A stretch of 64,000 nucleotides of DNA from Linderina pennispora (lineage: Eukaryota > Kickxellomycota > Kickxellomycetes > Kickxellales > Kickxellaceae), in the NCBI RefSeq assembly GCF_002104995.1, contig NW_024468260.1, positions 558,001 to 622,000 on the forward strand, in the 5' to 3' direction. Under the pieces are notes generated by a model. It searched no databases and was not told where the DNA came from. It saw nothing but the letters and a program-made list of their open reading frames with translations. Each line of letters starts with the position of its first letter. The stretch's first letter is position 1. Shown here piece by piece: positions 42,901 through 52,767 of the stretch. Position numbers and translations under genes: made by a program.

Positions 42901-45900
42901 CGAGCTGTTCAACCTGATGGCGTTTATTGGAGCGAAGGAGTTCGACAATGTTGAGATGCTGGAGGAAAAGTACAAGGATCCGACGTCAGGCGATATTGCT
43001 GAGATTCAGGACATGATCCGCCCGTATTTCTTGCGCCGCATAAAGGACGATGTGCTGACGAAACTGCCGCCCAAACGCGAGCTTTTGTTGCCCGTGTCCA
43101 TGTCGCAGCTCCAGCGCAAGCTGTACCGTGCCACTCTGGAGAAAAATGTTCAAGCTGCTTCAGCGGATCGCGGCTGCCTTGCATGGCCATAGCCAGGCAG
43201 CCGCTTCCGCTGCAGCGCCAGGCGGTGCCGCTGAGGCCACAGTGGCAGCCTGACCCTTCTGGCGCTGCACATGCTACGCGTTCCCGTGCGACAGTCAGCA
43301 ACGACAGGCCCAAGGCTGCGGGTAGCTTCTCGCTGAGCAACTTGCTGATGGAGGTTCGCAAGATCATCAGTCACCCGTATAATATCCAGGGCGTGGAGCC
43401 GCAGTTTTCCACAGAGGAAGAGACGCAGGCAAACCTGATCAACAGCTGTGGCAAGCTCAGCCTCCTGCATGTTCTTCTGACTGAGCTCAAGCAGCGTGGC
43501 CACCGCGTGCTTATCTTTGCACAGTTCAAGGGCACCCTGACGATCCTTGAGGACTACTTGACTGTCGAAGACATGCAATACAAGCGCATCGATGGCGACT
43601 CGCCAGCGACCGAGCGCCAGACGATGATCAACGAGTTTAATGCGCCAGATTCGCCGGATTTTGTATTCCTCCTGTCGACCCGGACCGGCGGCCTGGGTAT
43701 CAACTTGACATCATGCTGATGTCGTCATCATTTATGACTGCGACTACAACCCGCAGATCGACCTGCAGGCCATCGCGCGCGCGCACCGCATCGGCCAGAC
43801 GAAGCCCGTGATGGTGTTCCGTATAGTCACGCAGGATTCAGCCGAAGAGCGCATTGTGGCCATGGGTAAACGCAAACTGCTGCTGGACCATCTGGTCATT
43901 CAGCAGCTCAATGCCAATACCGATGACGACGATTCAGGTTCATCTCAGGCCATGTCGACAGGCGAGATCGAGGCTGCGCTGCGCCACGGCGCGTCGATAC
44001 TATTTGATGACAAGGCTGCGGAGGAAGGCTGATAACGCAGCTATCGGATACGACTACGACAAAGTTGTTGGAGCTGCTCAACCAGTGCGAAGCAGATCTC
44101 AAGGCCGATGCCTGAGCGGATCGCCAGCCAGCCGACGAATAGCACCTTCAGTATGCCCAGCCCGTGGACCTCCACCAACGACAAGGGCGAAGCAAACAAC
44201 GGTATAGCGGATCTGGCTGACGACAGTGAAGCCGACATATGGACAAAGCTTCTGGCCGAAGGTGTTGGCGCCGAGGAACACACCAACGACATAGATGAAG
44301 GCGAGATTGTCGGTGGCCGCACGCTACGCACGCGGAAGCACAAAGTCAACTACAGCCTGGCTAGGGACAATGTGGAAACGAGTGACAAGCGAAAGTCAAA
44401 GTCAGCCCGAGACGATGGTGACTACTCCTGACAAGCCGGACACTTCCAGCGAACCCTCTGAGGACGAAGAAGGTGAAATATTGCTCGAGCTTTGCGGCGC
44501 AAAGAAGAAGTCACGCCAACGCAAGCGGCACAGGATCTCGGCACCAGCTTTCATCCGTGTCCCTGTTGCCAGCAGTCGCTCCTGGCAGAGCACCAACTGG
44601 CGAAATGTATGTGTCGCCAGCTGAGTTTACACAGCTGATCGTGTGGGCCTCCGAGTCACTAATGGATGAGTACGGCAGGTCTAGTGCTGGAGAGCAGATT
44701 ACCGAAGCAAACTTCAACACTGTTCAGCAGCTGTTCTACCGTATTTCCAAGTCGGCCAACTTCCACATTGCCGACATTCCAGGCGATGGCTCGCCATGCC
44801 TATTTGTCAGGCCGGTATCAGGCATACAGCTACGGCCCGGCGTACCGCTGCCTCTACAGCCACTATCATCTGTGTGTCCCGTATGCGCTAGCACACTACA
44901 CATGAGCAGCTACTGCCCAGCCATTTGTGCACCAGAGTTTATGAGGTTGGTCGGTATGATCCGCGAAGTACCGTTGTATTGGATGCACCCGGCATACAAG
45001 GACTTTGCTGCGTGGTATCTGATCCAGTACACGTGGTTTGTGCTGATCCACCCGCGTGGCCTGTTCATCCATGCGCAGAATCTGGCAGCAACCAAGCGCT
45101 ATAGCCAGGATTTGCGCCCTGTGCTGTGCACAATGCGCGAAAACGCTGAAGGCAGCACGGATTTGCTGTTGATTAGTGGACCAAAACCCTGCCACGACTG
45201 GCGCCAGCTCGAGTGTGTCTACCTAAGACACCGGATATCTACATGCAGCCAGACCCTCTGCCGAGGCCGATGGCAGCCATGGAGAGTATGCGCAAGGCCA
45301 AGGAGTACAAAAGGTTTTTTGCCGGTCTTGCGGCGAAAAGCAGAAGGTATGCGGATGAGAAGTCAGAGACAGATATCGCCAAACTGCACGAGTCAGTGGC
45401 TGACTTGCGTAGGCAGATCGAGTGGACTGTCCGGGGAATTCGCGATGTCGAGTCGGACGTGTTGGTCGGCAAGAGCAACATCAGTGATATCTTTATTTAT
45501 CAGTACGGTCTCAAATGTCTCTCTTGGCGACTCCACCACATGGTTCAGCGTATTTCATCATTGACGAAGCCAGCAGCAAGTATCCAACGCCATAATCAAT
45601 CCTGCTATGTTGGTCGCACCGGCGCTACCAATGGCAACAGGGCCGCCACACGTATCAGCACAGGCAGCTTCACAGCCATTTGTTAACTCCGACACTTCAC
45701 AGTCTCAGGCGTCTGCAAGGCAACGGCAATCTGAAGTCTCCACCTCAGCGTTTCTGTACGAGTACCTTCTATTTCCTCTTGGCCAACGCTTCTGAGAATA
45801 GCGCATCGCTGAAGGAGCAGCTGTCGTTTGAATACCTGCAATCTTTTGACTCGGCCTCTACAGATGTGGCATCAAATCTGAGGTTCGAGGTGAAAGGGAT

Positions 45901-46897
45901 CCTGGAGATGCTTGAGATTATCGATTCTAGGGTCAAGATCCTCCAGCCGTGCTTGCAGAGCTGCAATCGTGTACTTTAAGGCGCTTGATCAGAACTCCCT
46001 GCTGTGCGCGGAAGACATTTCCAAGCACTGCAGTATCCTCGCACTGGTCATGCAGAGTGCCAATAGAAAACGGCAAAAGCAGGCTACGTCTCAGGTCGGA
46101 GTCCACAGAACCAACGGAGCTATCAGCAGCCCACGGCAGTCCACGAGGATACCATCTGATAGCACATCGCAGACAAGCTCCACATCCACCTCCAATTCCC
46201 CTTCTGTAGTGCCATTGCACCGTCCACTGGCCCTTTCTCCACGCCCAAGGCCCCAGGCTAAGCACAGCGTCTCAACACCAACAGCGCCCTCTATGCGTCC
46301 ACAGCTTCGCTCTCAGCATCGGCCAGTGGCACGCTCTCTTCCACAGATGCATTCATCCGCGCAACAGCCCGTCTACAGGCCTTTCCAACAGGTACATCGG
46401 CCCATTCAGCGGCCTGTCCAGCTATCCTCAGCACCTTACATGCCACACCCAGTGCTCCAGTCGCAACAGCAGCGCCCGTCGTCTCGGAGTGGCTCTCTTC
46501 GGCACCCGCCACAGCCTGCTCCATATACTCAACGTCCCCCGCAGCAAACTGCGCCCATACGCCCGTCTGGAGCTCAGCGCACACAGCTGTTGGCCCAAAC
46601 AAGACCACCCCAGTATCGCAGCATGAAATGCGGCATGCATCACACCCCCTGCTGCGGCAGAATATGCGGCCCATATTGCAGTATACGAACTCCAATGGGT
46701 TTAACATGTGTGTATTGTGCAATGACCCGAGTCACCAGGCGATTAATTGCCCGCATAACCTGGACATGTCGTATTTGGCTCGCAGGCGCGTGCTGGTACA
46801 GGAAGACACGCACATTCCTGGCGACATCAAGGCCAGAGCGACGAATGCCATCGACATGTGTATGAGGAATGCGTTGCAGCTGAGCAGCATGCTTTAA
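39960..46897 (+). CDS. Chromodomain / PHD / SNF2 chromatin remodeller (Mi-2/CHD3-Mit1-like), frame-broken
   Basis: About 2,300 residues when joined. Modules in order: HP1-like chromodomain ([14 protein letters not shown]...[17 protein letters not shown]); a second chromo-like block ([19 protein letters not shown]); an acidic linker; a PHD-type finger (CAMCDE...[12 protein letters not shown]...WACDFC); tandem CHD chromodomains ([21 protein letters not shown] + [10 protein letters not shown]); the SNF2 ATPase ([27 protein letters not shown], then [11 protein letters not shown] and [12 protein letters not shown]); a helical region; a Gln/Pro/Ser-rich tail; and a CCHC knuckle ([14 protein letters not shown]). 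S. pombe Mit1 and animal Mi-2 are the nearest relatives I know. Frame breaks number nearly twenty. Most fit one extra base; two (about 42097 and 45212) fit a lost base. The helicase motifs are all present. Confidence 0.85.
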
Positions 46898-46984
46898 AAG
46901 GCATCAACATTCGTATTGTTTCTGGGCTATTAAGCGAAATGGACTTTACCCAGCATTCATAATAGCTTTCATAACACGATATCA

Positions 46985-48572
46985 TTAGCGCACAATAAGG
47001 AAAGTCAATACCAGCAACGATGTGCCTAGCATATCGCCTGTGCCGGTAACCAGTGGGTTGACATAGTCGTCCGGATCGTATCCCCGCGACCACAGTAGGC
47101 TGCATGTGACCTTGGCCACCAGCAATATTGCCACCACATGCAGCAGTGTCGCAAGCGTATATACGAGGAAGAACCACGCTGTGACATCGAGCCCATGGGT
47201 GTTGAAGAACTTTACTGTGACCAGGTATCCGATCTGTATTGGCACGTTGATCATCAGCAGAATGCACATGACCAGGTTGCTTTCCTTGGCGCTTCCCTGG
47301 CCACGGTGCAGGCTGGTGGACAGGCGTGATGCAAACACAGTGCCGATATTCCCGCCAATTCCATTGACCACCGGCACCAGCGCTGGCATCCCAGGGTACC
47401 GCTCGGCAAAGGCCTCCACCAGCACACCAGCCACGCTGGATGTCACAGCGGCAAACACCAGCGGCGGCCATCCCTCCTTGATGTGGTGCGCCGTCAACGG
47501 GTTCTTGCGCACCATGCGGAACAATACCACGCCCAGAGCACCGCACCCAATGGCAGCAACTAGCGGCCAGATCGTGTCCATGACGCGCAGCATGATGCTG
47601 CTGACAAGACCGAGAATAAGCAATGTCGACATGTCGCCGAAGCTCGATGTGATAGGTGTGCCAATATTGTCAGGGTCGATGCCAAAGTGGTGGCTGAGCC
47701 TAACGGTCACACACGTCAATAGACCGATTACTGCGCAGCCTACGACCGTACACCCAATGCCGACTGCCAGAAGCAGCGACAGCAGCGAGAACCATGCAAT
47801 CGCCGAGGTACTAGCATCGCCGCTGTTGTCGGAGGTAAGCAGAGCCAGCATGGGCCGCAATAAGCCCGACGCTAGCGCCCACAATAATCGACTGCAACAG
47901 CAGCAGCTCGCAGTTGGCCAGCATGCTGGCAAACCTGTCCTTTTTATTGTCGAACCTCCCCAGATTTGCCAGCGTCGAGAGGCGCGTCGACATATTCAGT
48001 TCGATGCTGCTTTTCAGGTTCAACAACACCGGCACCATGATGAACAGCGCCGGGACCCGGTCGAACGCCGGTGTGCTTTGGATGCTGCCTAGAATGTATC
48101 CTGCCAAACACTGAGCCTGCGACGGAAATCAGCAGAGCCGGGAACACCTCGACTGTCAGCTCGCGGATGATCTGCACTGGCGTCTTTGCTGCCCGCGGCG
48201 CATGGTCCAGGATCCCACCCTAGCTCTATCCGGTCCTCCGAGTCCTCGCTAGCCACACCAGAGCCAATGCTCGAGAAGCTCAGCCCGAACCCGCGCTGGC
48301 TGCCCGTGTCGGATGATAGCGGTGGGCGAGTCGGCGATATTGGAGCCTGGGCCGAATGCCCGCGTGGTATCGTCCTTTGTGCTGCTGAAGCTGTGACTGC
48401 GCCGCTGTTCCTGCCACTCGCCGATATTTAGTAGTGCTGTATTGCCCGATGCTGTGCGCTGGGAAGCCCCACTGAGCGCTGCTGTGGGGATGTGTGTGTT
48501 GTCTTCAGACGTGCGCGACAGGTCTGCGAGCTCTATGGGCTCCTTGTCGCTTTGAGACCCATGTTCTGACAT
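46985..48572 (-). CDS. SLC41/MgtE-type divalent-cation transporter, frame-broken
   Basis: Magnesium-transporter family with two MgtE-like membrane halves. The N-terminus is a Ser/Thr-rich cytosolic region (MSEHGSQSDKEPIELADL). Half 1 contains FIMVPVLLNLKSSIELNMSTRLST and a following DPDNIGTPITSSFGD. Half 2 contains ALVPVVNGIGGNIG and DPDDYVNPLVTGTGD. These asparate/asparagine-containing blocks are the SLC41 ion-site signatures. At least four breaks; two are clearly one extra base (T-run at GSV-LAGYIL near 48105, C-run at LIAA-MLALL near 47853), and two lie in the variable region between 48150 and 48300. Stop codons of this gene and the remodeller face each other 87 bp apart. Confidence 0.87.
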
Positions 48573-49005
48573 TAAAAACTGAATGTAAGTGTATGAAAAG
48601 GAAAGGTGGCGGTGAGTTGTGAAAGGGGGAGGGAGTGGATATTAGAGTGGTACAGGTGAGAGAGTAGATGCAGCTGAGGTGTTAAAATAGAAGCTGCGTT
48701 TCTTGGCTAAACGCGCTCGACATTTTCAGAGATGTCCGGCAGTTGCCGAAAAAGGAAATTTGATCGGTTAATAAATCCGCGGCCAAAGGAATAAGCGGCC
48801 ATGATGCTTCTTTTTATCTTCCGTAGCGGGTAAAGCGACATTTGTAATCTTCCAGGCTGACGGCCATTTCTGTCAGCAGCGAGCTTGCAGGCATAAGCAG
48901 CACCGATCATCTGGCAGAGATAAATAAGAAACCGCTGTGCTCCTTTTTCTTCACTCAAGCAACCTTTTCATTCAGTGCTCTATTCTAGTGTCTACCCACC
49001 ACCCA
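48573..49005. other. Intergenic region, SLC41 / serine acetyltransferase divergent promoters
   Basis: About 430 bp with no supported gene. Confidence 0.5.
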
Positions 49006-50480
49006 ATGCTTCGCACACTTGCCACTCGCGCCGCACCGCGCATTCCCGCGGCCCAGCCTCCTCGCTACTGCGCAGGATCCAGACCAAGGCGCCACTTGCA
49101 GTGCATGCCTCGGCCACCCAGCGCAGCGCCAACCCGCCCATGGAATTCCCTTGCATCGACAAGATTGAGTCGCGGCAGCGCGACCTCTTGGCAGGCCCCG
49201 AGCCCACGTACGAGAAGGTGGTGACGGGCTACTCAGTATACTCGCACACTGAGCCGTTCGTATGCGACCACGGCGGCCTGCTGTCCAGGTTTGACATTGC
49301 ATACGAATCATGGGGCACGCTCAACAGCGACAAGTCCAATGCGATTCTGATCCACACGGGTCTGTCGGGCAGCTCGCATGCGCACAGCCACGCCAAGAAC
49401 ACCAACCCAGGGTGGTGGGAGAAGTTTATCGGGCCTGGGCTGGCCATCGACACAAACAAGTACTTTGTCATGTGCACTAACGTCATCGGCGGCTGCTACG
49501 GATCGACCGGACCTGGATCCGTCGACCCGGCCACCGGCAAGCGCTATGCGACAACATTCCCGCTGCTGACTGTAAATGACATGGTGCGCGCGCAGTTCCA
49601 TCTCCTGGACCACCTGGGCATCCAGAAGCTGCATGCCAGCGTTGGGTCCAGCATGGGCGGTATGCAGTCGCTGTGTGCAGCCGCTCTGCACTCGGAGCGT
49701 GTCGGCCGGCTGATCACAATTTCGGCCTGCGCAAGATCGCACCCGTACTCGATTGCCCTGCGCTTCGCCCAGCGCCAGGTGCTGATGGCCGATCCTAACT
49801 TCAATCGCGGATTTTACTATGACTCGGTGCCACCGCATATTGGCATGAAGCTGGCGCGTGAAATTGCCACCGTCACGTACCGCTCAGGTCCCGAATGGGA
49901 GCTGCGGTTTGGCCGCCGCCGCCGTGCCCCCGATACCCCGCCCGCTCTGTGCCCGGACTTTTTGATCGAGACGTATCTGGACCACCAGAGCGAGCGCTTC
50001 TGCCTGCAGTACGATGCCAACTCGCTGCTCTATGTGTCAAAGGCCATGGACATGTTTGATATAAGCGAGTCCGTCACCCAGCGGCTCGAGCTGCAGCGCA
50101 GCAAGGCAATCAGCGAGCTGTCTGCTAACCCTGACATGCAGGGGTCCGCTGCCAACGGCACTGTCTGCATGCACGTCAACGAGCAGCCGCAGAGCAAGAC
50201 AGGCCAGTCTGACTTGGAAACCGATGCCGAAATCATGGACGACCTGGTCAAGGGTGTCAAGAACGCTATGCAGCCAACGCTGGTGCTTGGTGTACAGTCC
50301 GACATCCTGTTCCCCGTCAAACAGCAGAAGGAGATTGCTGACATTCTACGCCGTGCTGGCAACAAGCGTGTTACTTACTACGAGCTCGACGCCATGTATG
50401 GCCATGACACGTTCCTGATTGATGTTGCCAATGTTGGTGCTGCCATCAAGGGGCACTTGGAAAACTCTATTGAGCCGTGA
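49006..50480 (+). CDS. Serine O-acetyltransferase of the MetX family (CysA/Cys2 type)
   Basis: Alpha/beta-hydrolase acetyltransferase. Fungal members with HTGLSGSSHAHSH, NPGWWEKFIGPG and GGCYGSTGPGS are mitochondrial serine acetyltransferases, rather than Met2 homoserine acetyltransferases. Triad: Ser in VGSSMGG, Asp in VQSDILFP, His in MYGHDTF. The conserved body is open from about 49060 to 50480. The best start is the ATG at 49006 (MLRTLATRAAPRIPAA, a matrix presequence), which needs one lost base near 49050 (GCGGCC) to join ASSLLRRIQTK. Without that, the first ATG in the body frame is MEFPCID. Product O-acetylserine feeds cysteine synthesis; substrate assignment is by family resemblance. 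Confidence 0.85.
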
Positions 50481-50517
50481 TTAAACGAGAGAATACATAT
50501 CGAAAATAACGGGCTTC

Positions 50518-51445
50518 TTACATAAAGTACATGCTCTCTGGCGCTGGGGCTGGCGCCCGTCTGATGCCTGACTCGGGAGCTGCGTCGAAGGTGATAAAGT
50601 CCCGCTGCAGATATGGATCGACATTCAGCAGGCTTGCCACATTGCCGCACCGATAGCAGTAGTTTGGCGCCGACCACACCGTCGACAGCTTGTCATTGAA
50701 CAGCACCAGGTACCCCTCCATGCACAATTGGTGCGCCCTCAGCACATGTGACATGCCGTTGATGAACAAAAACCGCTCGACGATGTCGCTGCCAAACGTG
50801 TACCCGGCCCCGCGCTGCGACCTCCCAAACTGCTTAATCTCGGGATCTGGGTCCGACCATAGGATATCGGCCAGTGCACCCTCGTGCGGGATCTCATCAA
50901 ACCGGTCAATTGCGCGCAGCTGGTCGACATGCAGCACCGATGGCGACAGCCCGCCGTGCACACAGAAGATGCTGTTGTCAATGGTAACCGCCAGCGTCAG
51001 ATAGTCGAAGAGATCCGTGAATTCCCGCCAGACGCCTCCAGAACCACCGTACTTTTGCATGCACTCGGCGTAGAACCCGTACGTTTTTGTGATGTTCCGC
51101 GACTCGTGGTTCCCGCGCAGCAGGTGAATTCGCCTCGGGTACCGCAGCTTTAAACATGCAAGAAGGCTGATGGTTTCAACGCTGTGGTGTCCGCGGTCGA
51201 CGTAGTCGCCAAGAAACAGGTAGTTTGTGTCTGGGCATTTCCCGCCAATGCTGAAAATCTCTAGCAGGTCGTAGAATTGCCCGTGGACGTCACCGATCAC
51301 GGTTACTGGTGCTGCTATCGGAACCACATTCGGCTCGTCCGCTAGCACTGGCTTTAGCTGCTGGCATACCTGTGCAATCTCCCTGTTCGCTCAGTATCTC
51401 ACCCCGGTACAGCCGCTCGATACAGCCATCAATGTCAAGGCCCAT
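50518..51445 (-). CDS. PPG1: PP2A-like serine/threonine phosphatase Ppg1
   Basis: Metallophosphatase catalytic subunit. Metal and active-site motifs are GDVHGQ, GDYVDRG, GNHES and RAHQL. Ppg1 rather than PP4/PP6 is indicated by LEIFSIGG, TNYLFLGDYVDRG, LRYPRRIHLLRGN and IDRFDEIPHEGALADILWSDP. The N-terminus MGLDIDGCIERLYRGEIL also resembles Ppg1. One extra G (CCC at 51381-51383 on the plus strand) explains the single break between LSEQEIAQVC and the body. About 308 residues. C-terminus ends SMYFM instead of the usual DYFL, so the methylated leucine of PP2A-type tails is absent here. Confidence 0.9.
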
Positions 51446-51623
51446 TTTGCGATAATTAAGTGTACAAACGTGTATATGTAACCGCCAAGAAAATAGCTAA
51501 CGTGATCACCAAGCACACATGCATTTTTGCTTGCAGATGGTTTTTACACTGTTTTATGGTATCGATATATATACACTGCGTGGACGGTTTCGCCTTGCGT
51601 ATACATCAATACGCATCTCACAG

Positions 51624-52161
51624 TCATAGTGTCACCAGTGGTTCTGGCTTGCCGATCCACATTTTGAGCCTGAAGGCATCCGAGCCGTCCATGTAGTATC
51701 TGCAGAGACACTTCTCCCTGATGAAGCCGACGGCCTCATACAAGGAGAGCGCGCCCTTGTTCTTTGTTTCGGTCTCGAGGATAACCTCGTCGGCACCCAT
51801 GCGCTTCATGATGTCGATTGCGTTGAGAACTAGGGTGGAGCCGATGCCGCGCTTGCGGTAGGCGTGGTCGACAGCGACCATGCCGATGTAGCCGCGCAAG
51901 AGGGACGACTTGCCGGGGTCAAAAAACGTGTCGGCGCCGCGCCGGATGGGGCTCGAGCTTGCAGATGATAACGCCAACACATTTTTCGTGCTCGTTGCGC
52001 GCCAGCAGGCACAGCTCGGGCCACTGCTGCACAAAATAGCGGTACGTGTAGATCGAGTATGGTTCGGACAGTCCGCTCTCGATGAGCTTGATGGCTGGGT
52101 CGAGATCCGACTCGTCGACGTACGGCGTGTAGTGGATGTCGGAATTAAAGTTCAGAGCCAT
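51624..52161 (-). CDS. NAA30: N-alpha-acetyltransferase 30, NatC catalytic subunit
   Basis: Acetylates N-termini such as Met-Leu/Ile on nascent chains. Family blocks are YRYFVQQWPELCLLA, CVGVIICKLEPH, RGYIGMVAVDHAYRKRGIGS (acetyl-CoA loop RKRGIG), VILETETKNKGALSLYEAVGF and CRYYMDGSDAFRLKMW. One extra G near 51937 (HPAR-ADTFFDPG) explains the only frame break. About 178 residues, a compact form of the family. Confidence 0.9.
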
Positions 52162-52290
52162 GACAGGAGAGAGCAAAAGCGCGGCTGCCCCAAGCGCCTG
52201 CCCGACAAGCGCAGCCAAAGCAAAAGGAGGTTTTGTCGGCGGCGGTAATGGGTGTCACCGCTGGTTGGCGATGAAAGCCGGGGCAAAAAC

Positions 52291-52362
52291 GGGCTTGGCC
52301 GGGAATTGAACCCGGGACCTCTCGCACCCGAAGCGAGAATCATACTACTAGACCACCAAGCC
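52291..52362 (-). tRNA. tRNA-Pro (CGG)
   Basis: Folds on the minus strand as a 72-nt cloverleaf: acceptor GGCTTGG/CCAAGCC with discriminator C, D-arm with box A TGGTCTAGTAGTAT, anticodon stem CTCGC/GCGAG around loop TTCGGGT (anticodon CGG), and T-arm CCGGG/CCCGG with box B GGTTCAATTCC. No intron. C as discriminator also occurs in yeast tRNA-Pro. Confidence 0.95.
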
Positions 52363-52767
52363 CTGAAGCGCCTAAACCAGCCAATCAAATCAGCTAACCA
52401 AGCTTCTGATGGGAGGTTCCGAAAAGAATACATAAAGATAATTACCAGATTGTGGATCTGTCATTCTCTGCCTTCCTTTCATTTTATTATCATGTTTGTT
52501 TTTTCCTGGTTTTGGCGATAAAACTACTTGGTTTCTCACACAAACATTTTAGTGGGTAGTTTATTTTATGAATCAGTATCCACTAAACCATGCTCAAAAG
52601 ATGTACTCGTTTGTCGCTGGATCCAGCCTGGCACGAGCTAGTGGACCCAGCAGCACGCTATGCTCCTGTTCTGGAGCGCACTGTGGCTAATTGCTAACAC
52701 TGAAATCCTTTTTGACTCCGTCAATTAAACTGCATAGAACTGCTACCTGGTATTTGACTTTACTTAT
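52363..52767. other. Interval between tRNA-Pro and the FAS-beta relic
   Basis: No supported gene. Reading on past the relic's stop on the minus strand shows no trace of the malonyl/palmitoyl-transferase sequence expected next in FAS beta. Confidence 0.5.

Noticed and set aside
17789-45216. Programmed ribosomal frameshifting as a general explanation of the breaks
   Set aside because: Sites share no slippery sequence or stop-codon context, occur in unrelated conserved genes, include both gains and losses, and sit in ordinary homopolymers. Sequencing error is simpler.
47106-48092. 328-residue plus-strand ORF opposite the SLC41 gene
   Set aside because: Shadow ORF with no domain; the minus strand has SLC41 signatures.
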